A stretch of 64,000 nucleotides of DNA from Adhaeribacter arboris (lineage in GTDB: Bacteria > Bacteroidota > Bacteroidia > Cytophagales > Hymenobacteraceae): contig NZ_PYFT01000001.1 of NCBI RefSeq assembly GCF_003023845.1, forward strand, positions 310,001 through 374,000, read 5' to 3'. The notes beneath the pieces are model-generated. The model saw only the letters and a program-made list of their open reading frames with translations. It did no database searches and had not been told where the DNA came from. This document shows positions 49,557 to 59,800 of this stretch, piece by piece. The stretch's first letter is position 1, and the number at the start of each line of letters is the position of its first letter. Position numbers and translations under genes: made by a program.

Positions 49557-50099
49557 TTAGGAGCAGTACTTATCCAACAACTGTTGTTCTATTCCTTTCT
49601 TTTTAGCCCTAATAGCCATGAGCTTTAAAAGCGGGAGGGTCAAAGACATTAAACCAGGTAAACGCATATCGCTCATCATGCCGCAAATGGCTAAATGGGT
49701 AAAACTTTTAGGAACATTTTTGGTAGAGTACAAGCCATCCGAAGCTAATGCGGCTAAAATTCGTAAGGTATTTTCAAAGCCAGTATGGCCGGGAGACACT
49801 TCGTTGCGGAAGCGGATTTCCTGATCGCCGGGATTGAAAAAACGGTGGACTTCTCCTTTCTTCACTAAGTGGGATTTACCCGGTTGGAGGATTACCTGTT
49901 TCTTGTTTTTTAATTCTAATCCTAAAGCTCCTTGCAGAGGCGTAAAGGTTTCCGAGTAGGAAGTATGATAATGCAAGGGATTGCCGCCGCCCGGCGACAA
50001 AGTAATGATTAGTTCGGTTACTTCCCTCTTAGTCTCGGCGGCGGTTTTCACAAAAATGATTGTTTCTTTCAGACAGGGATTAACAATGATTCTTTTCAT
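49557..50099 (-). CDS. Cupin-domain protein
   Basis: ATG at 50099 (MKRIIVNPCLKET) gives 180 residues; an earlier TTG/ATG reading to 50177 adds a non-conserved leader. Cupin core GGGNPLHYHTSYSETFTPLQG and KKGEVHRFFNPGDQE. The C-terminal helix region ends IEQQLLDKYCS. First gene of the cupin/DUF2306 group. Confidence 0.85.
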   Translation of the reverse strand: MKRIIVNPCLKETIIFVKTAAETKREVTELIITLSPGGGNPLHYHTSYSETFTPLQGALGLELKNKKQVILQPGKSHLVKKGEVHRFFNPGDQEIRFRNEVSPGHTGFENTLRILAALASDGLYSTKNVPKSFTHLAICGMMSDMRLPGLMSLTLPLLKLMAIRAKKKGIEQQLLDKYCS

Positions 50100-50348
50100 C
50101 TTATTTGGATGGTTTTCTTCCTTTCTAGATGGTAGCACATAATTCACTTTCCGTAGAGGGAGGTATTTTGTTCTCATAGCTCCAGCGAGTTTGGGTTCGT
50201 AATTGCGTCCTTGATCTTCAATTTTGAGTGCATGGTTTTTTATTTTATAAACTTATTACCAGATTAGGAAGGAAGGTGCCATAAAAACTTTTTTGAAGTA
50301 GAGGTGGCTAATAAGGTAAAATTAACTTTAAAATAGGAAGAATAGGAA

Positions 50349-50381
50349 GGTGGCCGTAGGTCAATTTTATCTACGGCCACC
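50349..50381 (-). terminator. Hairpin after the LRR/T9SS gene
   Basis: GGTGGCCGTAG, 11-nt loop, CTACGGCCACC. The T-run is weak, so an attenuator or stabilising hairpin is also possible. Confidence 0.5.
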
Positions 50382-50386
50382 CTTGC

Positions 50387-52594
50387 TTACTCCATCACTA
50401 ACTTAAGATGCTGCACCGCTTTACCCGTGCTTAATCGGGCCAGGTACACGCCTGTGGGGTACGGACCGGCTTGCCAATCTATCCGTACTTTTTCACCGGC
50501 TTTAGCTTTACCATTGGGCAACTGGCTCACCAACTTGCCCGCTAAATCGTAAATGGCTAAAGTATACTCTTCATCGTTTTCCAAAGTAAACTCCAGGGTA
50601 GTCTGATCAGAAAACGGATTGGGGTAGTTACGGAAAGTAGGGGAGCGTTTCTTTTCTGGGGTTATTTCTGCTCCGGGTAAACTTATCCGGGCCACGGCGG
50701 CTTTGCTAGTTTGAATCATAATGAATCCAACAATAGCAGTAATGGGGTCAGCCGCATCGGTGGTACTAGTTAGATTATTATCATATACCACCTGGTTAGC
50801 TTTGTCTTTGTTCCAGATTTTAATACGGAACTTGTCGGGTCGGCCATCCAGGAGCGAAACGAGGAAGCCGTAATTACCCTGGTCATTAATCTTACCTTTA
50901 CCGGTGTAGCAGGCCTTGGTACCCGAAATCGTTAAGGTTTCGTAGCTGGTACTGGTGAAAGCCATTTTTACTTTGCCGGCTTGGAAGGCAAATAAGGTGC
51001 TGCCTTCAGGGGTGTTGGTGCCACTCTTAAAGCGAGCATATAAACCAAACAAGGCTGCTCCGGTAAGCTTGGTATTGGCTTTATAGGCTTGCTTGGGGGA
51101 AGTAAAACCGCCGGCTCCGGTAATAGCACCCGATTCGTAAACCACTACGTACTCGTAAGCAGCGGAAGTAGTTTGACCGCAGGCATCCGTGACGGTGAGA
51201 ACAGGAGAATAGGTGCCGGCCTTGGTATACTTATGACTGCCGTTGATGGTGTTGTCATTACTTGTGGCCGGAGAAGTAGAGCCATCACCCCAATTCCAGG
51301 TAGCACTACTAACCGGGCTGCCAGAGAAGGGGACACTTACGTTAAAGTTGGTATTGATTGCGACTGGTGCGGCAGGAGCTGAAAACGTACCTAAAATTAA
51401 GGCCGGTTTCACCGTCAGAGTAGCAGTATGAGAGGTAATAGAATAGTATTTGCCGGTAACTTCTACCGAGTAATCGCCCGCATCCTCCGGGCTTACCGCC
51501 TCAATTAAATAAGTAGGGTTGGTAGCACCCGTAATCTTGTCCCGGTTCTTTCGCCATTGATAAGTAAGGTCGGAACCGATAGCTTCTACCCCAAAGATGG
51601 CTTTTTCTCCGGCGCACAGAGTAGCCGCTTGAGGCTGCGTAATAATAGTGATCGGGGCGCAGGTGGTTTGTATTTCCGCTTTACTGCTACAGTTAGCGGC
51701 ATTGCCGGAGATATAAGCAGACCCATTAGCCGCTTTAATAAGCGGTAGCAACAGACAGCATTGGGAGAGTTGAGGGTTATTAAAAATAGAAAGGTAGCTT
51801 AAGGAGGTCAGTTTTTCCAGACTGGCTAAGCTGCTCAAACTACTGTTACTATAAATATAGAGACTTTGTCCCACGGTAGTAAGCTTTTCTAAGCCGGTTA
51901 AGTTGCTTAAGTTATTATTATTATAAATTTCGAGGTTTCTTCCTACGTAAGTCAGGTTTTCGAGATCCGCTAGGCTGGTTAAACTTTCGTTATAATGAAG
52001 GTTTAGATTTCCGGCCACGGAAGTAAGATTCTCGAGCCCTGCTAGGCTCGCCAAAGTATTGTTATTATTAATGCTGAGATTTTTTAAGGAAGTCAGTTTC
52101 TTCAGCCCCGTTAAGCTAGTGATGGAACTAAAACTAATTTCCAGCTCTCCGACGGAAGTTAAACTCTCCAGCCCCGCTAGGGTAGTCAAAATTCTATTAT
52201 ACTCTAATTTAAATTTTCCTCCCACGGAGACTAGATTCTTCAGCCCGGCCAGGTCTTCCAACACAAAGTGGCTAGTAATGGTGAGATTTCCCTCAATGGA
52301 GGTAAGATTCTCCAGCCCGGCTAAACTGCCTAAGGCATGATTATAGCCGATATAGAGTGAGCCCACCTTACTTAGCCTAGTCAGCGGTTGCAGGTTAATA
52401 ATATCTGACTGCCCATTAATGAGGAGGGTGCCCGTTACTTCGGTATACTGGAAATCATTTACTTCGGTCTGACTCTTTAAAAAGATATCCCCCACGTACG
52501 TTTGAGCTTGTATCAGGCCAGGACAAAGTAGCAGACTGGCCGCTAGCCAGAAAAATAAACTGCGGTGGACCTTAGCGCTACTATTGGTAGCCAT
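50387..52594 (-). CDS. LRR/Ig/PKD T9SS-secreted surface protein
   Basis: 735 residues. A signal peptide (about 10-32), then about eight leucine-rich repeats of 22-24 residues (LTSLAGLENLTSV type, 60-280), an Ig-like domain (PQAATLCAGEKAIFGVEAIG), a PKD domain (ATWNWGDGS ... TVTDACG), a beta-rich region, and a C-terminal T9SS sorting domain (NYPNPFSDQTTLEFTLEN ... QHLKLVME). Probably a surface adhesin. Its upstream neighbour is the broken HTCS gene, which may once have regulated it; that is inference. Confidence 0.9.
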   Translation of the reverse strand: MATNSSAKVHRSLFFWLAASLLLCPGLIQAQTYVGDIFLKSQTEVNDFQYTEVTGTLLINGQSDIINLQPLTRLSKVGSLYIGYNHALGSLAGLENLTSIEGNLTITSHFVLEDLAGLKNLVSVGGKFKLEYNRILTTLAGLESLTSVGELEISFSSITSLTGLKKLTSLKNLSINNNNTLASLAGLENLTSVAGNLNLHYNESLTSLADLENLTYVGRNLEIYNNNNLSNLTGLEKLTTVGQSLYIYSNSSLSSLASLEKLTSLSYLSIFNNPQLSQCCLLLPLIKAANGSAYISGNAANCSSKAEIQTTCAPITIITQPQAATLCAGEKAIFGVEAIGSDLTYQWRKNRDKITGATNPTYLIEAVSPEDAGDYSVEVTGKYYSITSHTATLTVKPALILGTFSAPAAPVAINTNFNVSVPFSGSPVSSATWNWGDGSTSPATSNDNTINGSHKYTKAGTYSPVLTVTDACGQTTSAAYEYVVVYESGAITGAGGFTSPKQAYKANTKLTGAALFGLYARFKSGTNTPEGSTLFAFQAGKVKMAFTSTSYETLTISGTKACYTGKGKINDQGNYGFLVSLLDGRPDKFRIKIWNKDKANQVVYDNNLTSTTDAADPITAIVGFIMIQTSKAAVARISLPGAEITPEKKRSPTFRNYPNPFSDQTTLEFTLENDEEYTLAIYDLAGKLVSQLPNGKAKAGEKVRIDWQAGPYPTGVYLARLSTGKAVQHLKLVME

Positions 52595-52795
52595 TTTAAT
52601 GCACTAGCCGCCGGAATCGTTTTAACTTGGGGACAGTTTAATGATAAAAACATTTTCATGGGATGGTTAAGTTTGAGAATTGAAAAAGGAACACCACAAA
52701 GGTTGCCGGAGCGGCATAAAAAGGCAGTAACCCACGTTACTAATGTGGTAAATGAGGTTACATCCGGTAGATTTTAGTCCTTTTTTAGCTGATTT

Positions 52796-55700
52796 TTAGT
52801 TTTGGCGGGCAAATTCACTGGGGCTCATCTGGTATACTTCCCGGAAACACTTGGCAAAATAAGGCGGGCTATCGAAGCCGACCCGGTAAGCCGTTTCGGA
52901 ACTGTTGAGGCCTTCTCGCAAATAGCGGGTAGCCTGCTTAAGGCGATAATTGCGGATTACGTCCCCGGCTGGCAGGCCCACCAATGTTTTGAGTTTGCGA
53001 TGTAAATGCACGCGACTCATGTTCATCTGGTCCGCCAGTTGCTCTACGCCAAAAGCGGTATCATCCAGTCTTTCTGCTACCACGGTGTAGAGTTTCTCCA
53101 GAAAAGGATCGGGAGGAGCAGTTGGGAGCGAAGGAGCGGGAGTACTCGCGGGACGACTTAGTTCTTGCCGCAGGTATTCCTGGTAGCGGCGCTGTCGCTC
53201 GAGTAGGTTATGGATGCGCAAGTTTAGTTCCGGCACGTGGAAGGGTTTGGTCAGGTAATCATCGGCTCCGCGGGTAAGCCCCTCCAGGCGGCTGTCTAAA
53301 GCCGCTTTCGCCGTCAGCAGAATGACCGGAATGTGGCTGGTGCGTTCATCAGCTTTGAGTTGATGGCAGAAAGTATAGCCATCCATCACCGGCATCATCA
53401 CGTCACTGATTACTAGGTCCGGCAGCTCGGACAAGGCTTGCTCCAGTCCTTCGGCCCCGTTCGTGGCCCGGCAGATACGGTACTGTTGGGGCAGGCTGTC
53501 TTGGATAAAATCGGCTAGTTCCGGATTGTCTTCTACCAGTAAAATGAGCGGTTGTTCCCCGGTACTAGCTTGGGCAACTGCAGTAAGCCCGGTGTCGGAT
53601 GACAAGGGTATTCCCAACTTTTCGGGTACTAGTTCCGCCGCCGGTTGAAGCGGTAAGAAAACCTGAAATCTGGTGCCTTGTCCCAGCTGGCTTTCTACCG
53701 TAATTTGCCCGCGCTGGAGTTCCACCAGTTCTTTCACTAATGCTAGACCAATCCCCGTTCCGCCAGCAGCGCTATCCGCTGTTTCGGCATTTACTTGGAA
53801 AAAACGGTCAAAAATATATGGGAGCTTTTCATCTGGTATTCACACGCCTGTATCCGCAACCGTTAAAAGTACCGTTTCGGCAACGTTCAGCGAAACAATG
53901 ATCTGGCCGCCCGCGGGGGTAAACTTTAAGGCATTGGCCACTAAGTTCGAGAGAATGCGTTCCATTTTGCCGGCATCGAACCAATAATCTCCTGCTACAT
54001 CGGTTTGGTAAACTAGCCCAATAGATTTAACGGTAGCTTCTTCTTTAAATAATTGTATTATTTGCGCTACAAAGTCGGCCAGGTTACCCCGCGACTTTTG
54101 CACAGTAACCATTTGAGCATCTAATTTAGAAAAATCCAGCACCTGGTTGATTAATCCCAATAGCTGTACGGCATTTCGCTGAATCAAGCTTAGCCGTTTG
54201 CGGTAAGGTGTATCCGCCAATTCTTGCATTAAGCCTTCTAATGGAGAAAGAATCAGCGTTAAAGGGGTCCGGAAATCGTGGGTGATATTGGTGAAAAAGC
54301 GAGATTTCATCTCATCCAACGCCCGTAATTGCCGGGCTTCCTGTTGCCGCATGGTAACGGCTTGCTGCAAGCGCAAACGGTTTACGTACAGCCGGAAGCC
54401 ATACCAGATCATGCTGGTAATTAAAATTCCGTATAAGAAGTAAGCCCACCACGTGCGCCACCAAGGTGGAGTAATGATAATAGCTAGCTGGCGTACGTAC
54501 GGACTCCAACGCCCGGAAGTGTTAGAGGCATTTACTCGTAGCGTATACGTTCCGGGGAGCAAAGCCGTATAAACAGCCTGAGACTGCTGGCTTTTTACCC
54601 ACCCGTCGTCAATTCCTACCAGTTGGTAGCGATACTGGTTTTTACCCGGGCGATTATATTGTAAGACCGCAAAACTAGCCGTGATAAAGTTCTGATTGTA
54701 GGGTAATACCAACTCCTTTGTTGTATGAATAGGATGAGTCAGCGGGGAATCTTTTCTAGGTTCCGCCACTCGGTTGTTTATTTGTAATTCGGTTAGTTCT
54801 ACTTTGGGTTTAAAGTTATCCTCTTGGAGTTGGGAAGGGCGAAAAACAGTGAATCCTTCTACGCCAGCCAGGATAATCTGACCGGTAGTGGGCACCTGCA
54901 AATAGTGAAACCGATTGAATTCATTCGCCAGCAGTCCATCCGCGGTGGTATAAACTTGTATTTGAAAGGTTTTCCGGTTCATACGGCAAAGCCCTTTATT
55001 AGTTCCCATCCATAAATATCCTTGCTCGTCGGGCAGCGCGGAATAAATCACGTTATTGGGTAAGCCCTCCTGCTCCGTAATCCGGCGGCTCCGCCCGGTC
55101 TTTTTGTCGAAGGCGCATAAGCCACTGCCAAAGGTGCCGATCCATAAACGATTACCATCAGTAGGATCTTTTGATAAACAAAATAAAGCATTGTTGCTCA
55201 AGCTAGTGGCCTGCGTTGGCTGATACGTATATTGTTGTAACTCCCCCGTTTGTCGGTCGAGTCGAAACAAACCGCGCCCTTCCGTAGCTAACCAGAATGC
55301 CTGCTCATCTGCCACCATTTGCAGCACTAATTGTGTTCTTTGCCAATTGTTTCGGTACGAAGACAGAATCCATTGGTGTTGCTGCGGGTTGTACCACCAA
55401 AACTTAGAATCATGTAATACCCATACCCGCCCTTGTTCATCCGTTGACATGGGACTAACATCCTGCTCAAAAGGTACCGGAAAATCTACTTTTTCGGTTC
55501 GCCGGGTATTAAGATTAATGTGATAGAAGGTAAAACTGCCAACATTCGCCCAAATGGTCCCCTGATGATCCAAAGTGGAGCGAAAATGGTAAAAATCATT
55601 ATTTTTTAGATAGGGCCGCACTAAAGAGGCAGGAACTCCCAACCACTGAATAAGCAAATCGGTGTAAAAATTAGTTCGGTAACGAACCGTCTGAAAGCCA

Positions 55701-56735
55701 TCCGAACGCAAATCATACTTGCGTACGCCTATGCCATTGGTACCTAACCATAAAACATCCGATTGCTCAATGAAAAGACTTTTACAAAATCCCGTTTGTG
55801 CCGTTAGGTTAGTCAGAAATTGAGGACCGGTACCATCGGTAAAGCGAAACAAACGGTCCCGGTGGTTAAAGTAAACGGCTCCCCGGCTGTCTGTTGTCAG
55901 GCGAACGCCCCAGGTTAAATTACCTTCATTTGACAAAGGGTAGGAGTGTACTTGTTTGGTCCGGGGATTAAACCGGATGAAGTAGTTAGTCGAACCAATA
56001 AGAATTTCTCCATTTGGTCGCAGGTAAAGGGCATGCAGATCTAGTTCCGGTAACGCTTGTGGCGTTGCTGAGTTAGGCCGATAATGAGTAAAGCTCCTGG
56101 TTTGTTCTTCAAATCTATCGAGCCCAGCATCCGTGGCTAGCCAGATAGTACCGTCTTTATCTTCTAAAATATTCCGGATGCGATCACTAACTAATGATTG
56201 TGGCTGGTCAGCCTGGTGGCGAAACCGATGCACCTGGCCCGTCTGGACGTTAAAGGAAAGCAAACCTTGCCCATCAAATCCCAACCACAGGCGATTCTGC
56301 CGATCGGGATAACAATGTTGGATATGAATTCTACTAAGCGATAGCCCAGGAAAAATCAGCTGAGAAAAGCTTTTGAAGGTCTCTGTCCGGGGATCAAACC
56401 GAACGACTTGGCCCAGTTCGGAGGTAATCCAAATAGTACCCTGGTAGTCGAGTTGCAAGGACTGAAGATCAGAAAAAAATAAGGACGATGGGGCATTAGG
56501 CCCAGGACGGAATATCTTAAAACGGTTACCATCATAACGACATAGCCCGTCTCGAGTGGCCAACCAAATAAAGCCTTGCGGGTCTTGCACGATGCCCGGC
56601 ACAAATCCTTGGGGTAAGCCTTGGCGGTCGGTAAATTAGTTCAGGTGGGGGCAGACTATTTAACTGCGCCCGAGTGGTCAGTCCCACCCAGTTTAGCCCC
56701 AGTAAGAGCAGCAACCATTGAAACTTTGGGCACAA
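52796..56735 (-). pseudogene. Hybrid two-component system (HTCS) gene, broken twice
   Basis: Full domain order is present: signal peptide (WLLLLLGLNWVGLTTRAQ), regulator propeller repeats (56.6-54.8 kb), Y_Y_Y domain, TM, HisKA (THDFRTPLTLI), HATPase, receiver (LILLVEDNPELADFIQ, SDVMMPVMDGY), and an AraC HTH (YFAKCFREVYQMSPSEF). Break 1 is a frameshift near 56630, after PPPELI, where the signal-peptide frame leaves the propeller frame. Break 2 is TGA at 53840-53842 in the ATP-site block DTG-x-GIPDEKLPYIFDRF, where GGA is expected. The 313-residue piece 52796-53737 could be re-initiated. HTCS proteins sense sugars and switch on polysaccharide-use genes. Confidence 0.88.
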
Positions 56736-56841
56736 AGTACAGTTACTTACTAAGACTTTAAGTGGGCAAATAAGTTATACCCGAAATAATAAAAAAGCAA
56801 ATTTGATTATCTTAGTTAAAAAATGGGTAATGTTTGGTAGC

Positions 56842-57234
56842 ATGAGAAAGATAATAAACCGGGCGGGCATCCTGACAGTATTTATAACGGGGCTATTTAG
56901 CTGTACAACCCATTTCTTTCCAAAAACAAAGCAGATGGTAGTGCCACAAGTGATAAAAGGAATACTAAAATTTGCTGCCGGGGAAACGCTACGTTATACT
57001 TTTAACAATGCCGTTAATACCATGATGATTCACTATCAAGGGGAAACCATTACCTTAGTAGGGCATCCCACCGGTTCGGGATTAAAATACGCCAATAACC
57101 CGTTTATCTATACCGAATGGCAAGACACTTCTACTTGTTTTATCTGTTCTGGTAGATTTATGGTTAAGGTCCTTAGTTCCGATGAATCAATTTTTTGGAA
57201 TATTTTCTTCTGCTGCCTTGTATTTCTCTATTAA
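56842..57234 (+). CDS. Lipoprotein, MliC/lysozyme-inhibitor-like
   Basis: 130 residues from ATG 56842 (an upstream ATG at 56803 adds a hydrophilic leader and is less likely). Lipobox ITGLFSC. YTFNNAVNTMMIHYQGETIT, then GSGLKYANNPFIYTEW resembles membrane-bound lysozyme-inhibitor (MliC) proteins. The last 25 residues (IFFCCLVFLY) look unlike the family, so the end may be frameshifted or truncated. It borders the cassette array. Confidence 0.6.
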   Translation: MRKIINRAGILTVFITGLFSCTTHFFPKTKQMVVPQVIKGILKFAAGETLRYTFNNAVNTMMIHYQGETITLVGHPTGSGLKYANNPFIYTEWQDTSTCFICSGRFMVKVLSSDESIFWNIFFCCLVFLY

Positions 57235-57252
57235 AAGTAAATAAGACTTGCG

Positions 57253-57516
57253 CTATAAATTTTCCTCCATTGTGTCTTTTGCGCTCCTTTTCTTACAATT
57301 TAAATAATCTGATACAAGGTCTCCTCCAATAAATGGGTTAGTATGTGTGTCAAATATCCCCGTTGATCTTAATTTGCTTCCTTTTTCATACATATTTTTC
57401 AAGTAGAAGTCCAAAGCTTTTTCCTCAATAGATGTATTTTGAGAAAAACAAAAAATGGAATAAAGAAAAGGGTTACCGTTAATATAGATTTCACTATCTT
57501 TTTTAGTTTGCCACAA
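57253..57516 (-). CDS. Terminal cassette gene fragment
   Basis: 87 residues read from TTG exactly at the attC boundary (57516). Upstream in frame is a stop, so its real N-terminus is missing. The content (FLYSIFCFSQNTSIEEKAL) recalls the middle of a lipoprotein or enzyme; family unknown. No attC follows it, so this end of the array is truncated. Confidence 0.45.
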   Translation of the reverse strand: MWQTKKDSEIYINGNPFLYSIFCFSQNTSIEEKALDFYLKNMYEKGSKLRSTGIFDTHTNPFIGGDLVSDYLNCKKRSAKDTMEENL

Positions 57517-57647
57517 CGTTTAAGTGTTTATGAAGTTGTGGCCATTGAAAAAACGCCCGTTTTAATTAACCACAAAAAGCAAAATAGTGATTTAAAGTGG
57601 AATGGTTAACGTCCAGCCACAATTTTATAAACACACTGTTATGTGCT
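57510..57647 (-). repeat. attC-like site 8 (long, 138 bp)
   Basis: On the minus strand the 5' end is CAGCACATAACAGTG and the 3' end AAACGTTGTGGC. Long arms pair (GTGTTTAT ... TTGTGGC with GCCACAA ... ATAAACAC). R'' partly complements GTTGGGTGC at the other end of its cassette. Confidence 0.7.
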
Positions 57648-57654
57648 GTTTGTA

Positions 57655-58335
57655 TTATTTTAGCTCTTTGTCAATTAGTTTCTGAATTTCGTGTGCTTTA
57701 TCTATTGTACTGTTATTGACTTTGATTAAGGCTTCGCTTATTTGGGCGTCCAACGTAATTTTTGCTCTCAGGGTACGATCAGCCAGGGATTTTTGCCCAG
57801 CCAAAGAATTGATTGTTTCCCATACTTCCAAATGCTTCTCATAATGATACTTGTCAACATCGTATAAGGCCGGCAGATACTCTTGATAGTATTCGAGAAT
57901 TAACTTTTTTAATTTTTTGTTTTCTATATAACCAATCTTCCCGCTTGATTTAAATCCTTCATAATTTCCATCATTAGCCTTAAACGTATTAAGCGAGAAA
58001 TTTAGGCTCAAATTATTTGCTGTGTCAAGCTGTTTAGGCGATAAGTTGATAATCTGTAAACATGACGTTAAGATAGTGGAAACGTTTTCTTTCTTCTTGG
58101 CCATGCTTGTAAGGTCTTTGGCCAAATCATCCCTTATATCCATTAAAAAATCTTTTGCTTCGCGTTGCTCATGCCTGTGTTCACTCCAACTGTGCAACCA
58201 AATGGAAAGTGTTACAGCAAAAACAATGATGAAAATCTCGATCAAAATTTCCCTCACTTTACCCGCAAAGGAATGTGCAGGATTTTTGACTGTTTTATAT
58301 ATTTTCTCCGTATGCTTTATTACTTCATCGTGCAT
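57655..58335 (-). CDS. Cassette gene: one-TM protein, DUF6090-like
   Basis: 226 residues (ATG 58335). TM at about 32-48 (ILIEIFIIVFAVTLSIWLHSW), then a long helical region with coiled-coil character (RHEQREAKDFLMDIRDDLA). Such proteins are common unknowns in Bacteroidota. Cassette between attC-like sites 7 and 8. Confidence 0.7.
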   Translation of the reverse strand: MHDEVIKHTEKIYKTVKNPAHSFAGKVREILIEIFIIVFAVTLSIWLHSWSEHRHEQREAKDFLMDIRDDLAKDLTSMAKKKENVSTILTSCLQIINLSPKQLDTANNLSLNFSLNTFKANDGNYEGFKSSGKIGYIENKKLKKLILEYYQEYLPALYDVDKYHYEKHLEVWETINSLAGQKSLADRTLRAKITLDAQISEALIKVNNSTIDKAHEIQKLIDKELK

Positions 58336-58388
58336 GGTCAATTATATTTTTCATCCTTGTTTTCGAAAAATTATTTTTATAAAATAGC

Positions 58389-58440
58389 ACCCAACGGTTT
58401 GGCTAAAAAGTGGTTTATGCTTTTTAGGCTGTGTTAGCAG
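58389..58440 (-). repeat. attC-like site 7 (CTAAAAAG type)
   Basis: Minus strand: 5' end CTGCTAACACAGCC, 3' end CCAAACCGTTGGGT, inner stem CTAAAAAG/CTTTTTAG. R'' CTGCTAAC complements GTTAGCAG at the far end of its cassette (58908). The stop of the gene at 58424 lies inside it. Confidence 0.75.
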
Positions 58441-58888
58441 CAGAACTTTTATTATTTTCTTTCGCCTGTTCAAACTTCATTTTTAATTCTTTTAAAACTT
58501 TATCTGGGTCCAAGGAGAAGAAATCCCTGAACGCATCAGTGTAATTTAATAAGAAATAAACGGTTTTTTTATTTTCAAATTCAATGTAATAACTAGACGC
58601 TGGAATTCCTTTACCTATAGTTTTATACTTAGTTACTGGTACTTTTTTAACTTTAAGCCGTTTCTTAATTATTATAAAATTATCAGTTAAAGTAATTTCT
58701 GCATAGTAGAAGGCATATCTAATAAATAGAATAGATGGAGCAACCATAACTAAAGTGAATATCAATCCATCCAAACTAATATTTTTAAAAAAAGTGTAAA
58801 ATAAAAGCGAATTAAAAGGTGTAAAGAAAATCAATAAAAAGGTTTGGCCAAATAAGATGGTCCATCCATCAGATATTTCTTCATTCAT
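58424..58888 (-). CDS. Cassette gene: two-TM PH-like membrane protein
   Basis: 154 residues: two TM helices (about 12-32 and 38-56), then a bPH2/PH-like domain (NFIIIKKRLKVKKVPVTKYK) and a charged tail. The last residues AANTA and the stop are encoded by the attC-like site, so the cassette ends right at the site. Confidence 0.7.
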   Translation of the reverse strand: MNEEISDGWTILFGQTFLLIFFTPFNSLLFYTFFKNISLDGLIFTLVMVAPSILFIRYAFYYAEITLTDNFIIIKKRLKVKKVPVTKYKTIGKGIPASSYYIEFENKKTVYFLLNYTDAFRDFFSLDPDKVLKELKMKFEQAKENNKSSAANTA

Positions 58889-58907
58889 TTTTTTCTTATT
58901 GTTTTAC

Positions 58908-58964
58908 TGCTAACGGCTTGGCCTATGCGGCGGCATAGCTGCCGTATAGGTGTGGTTAGCGGTA
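58908..58964 (-). repeat. attC-like site 6
   Basis: Minus strand: 5' end TACCGCTAACCACACC, 3' end AAGCCGTTAGCAG, arms CCTATACGG/GGCCTATGCGG-like with inner GGCATAGCTGCC. R'' CTACCGCTAAC complements the 5' end of its cassette (GTTAGCAGTA at 60620) with one mismatch. Confidence 0.75.
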
Positions 58965-59800
58965 GTATTTTTTAGTAATATTCATATATTTTCTCCCAAA
59001 ATCGGTCTACTACTACTTTCCCATTTTGAAAATCTATTGTGTTTTTCTCTTTTTCCGGTTTTCCTTCGGTATTGTATTCAAATTCAATATGGTATTCAAA
59101 AATTCTTTGATTATTTTGATCATAATCAATTTGCCTTATCTGGTTGTTAGGAGATATGTAGGTTACATAATCCTCAGGGTAGAGATAATAATAAGATAAA
59201 TATTGTTTCGGATTAGGCTTGTTATTATAGGTATATTCTGATTTGCCATTTGATCTCCTGCCATCGTAAGGAGAAGAACTACTTTGGAAATTAGTAGTAG
59301 TTATATTGCCACTACTATCATACTGATAACTGTATCTTATGGAATCCGGAACAACAGTTGGGTTATAATTTAATTGCAGAACTTCTGTAAGTTGCTTTTT
59401 TGTATTAAATTTGTAATAGTATTTTTGCAAAAGCGGTTTAGAGTAATATGCTGAATAGTGCAGCATCGAATCTAACATTCCATTTTTGTCATAATAATAG
59501 AATCTTCTAGTATTTAAATTTCCTTCTTCTTTGTCAATAATTCCTCCATCAAGGTTAATAGCCTCTTTAATATTATTACCTGAGTATTTAAAAGACTCTT
59601 GAAAAGATACAGTCATGTGACTATTTGCCATTTTATAGTCACTAAGCATCAAATCGGAATTATAGTAAAAATACTCAGCACCAGGTTCTAAACTATTTGG
59701 GTAAACTATTTTTTTAAGCTTCCCTTTCAAATTTGCTTTAGCATTCTCTTCTTCCTTTTGGCAACCAATCAAGAGCATACAAAGGATAATAAAATAGATA

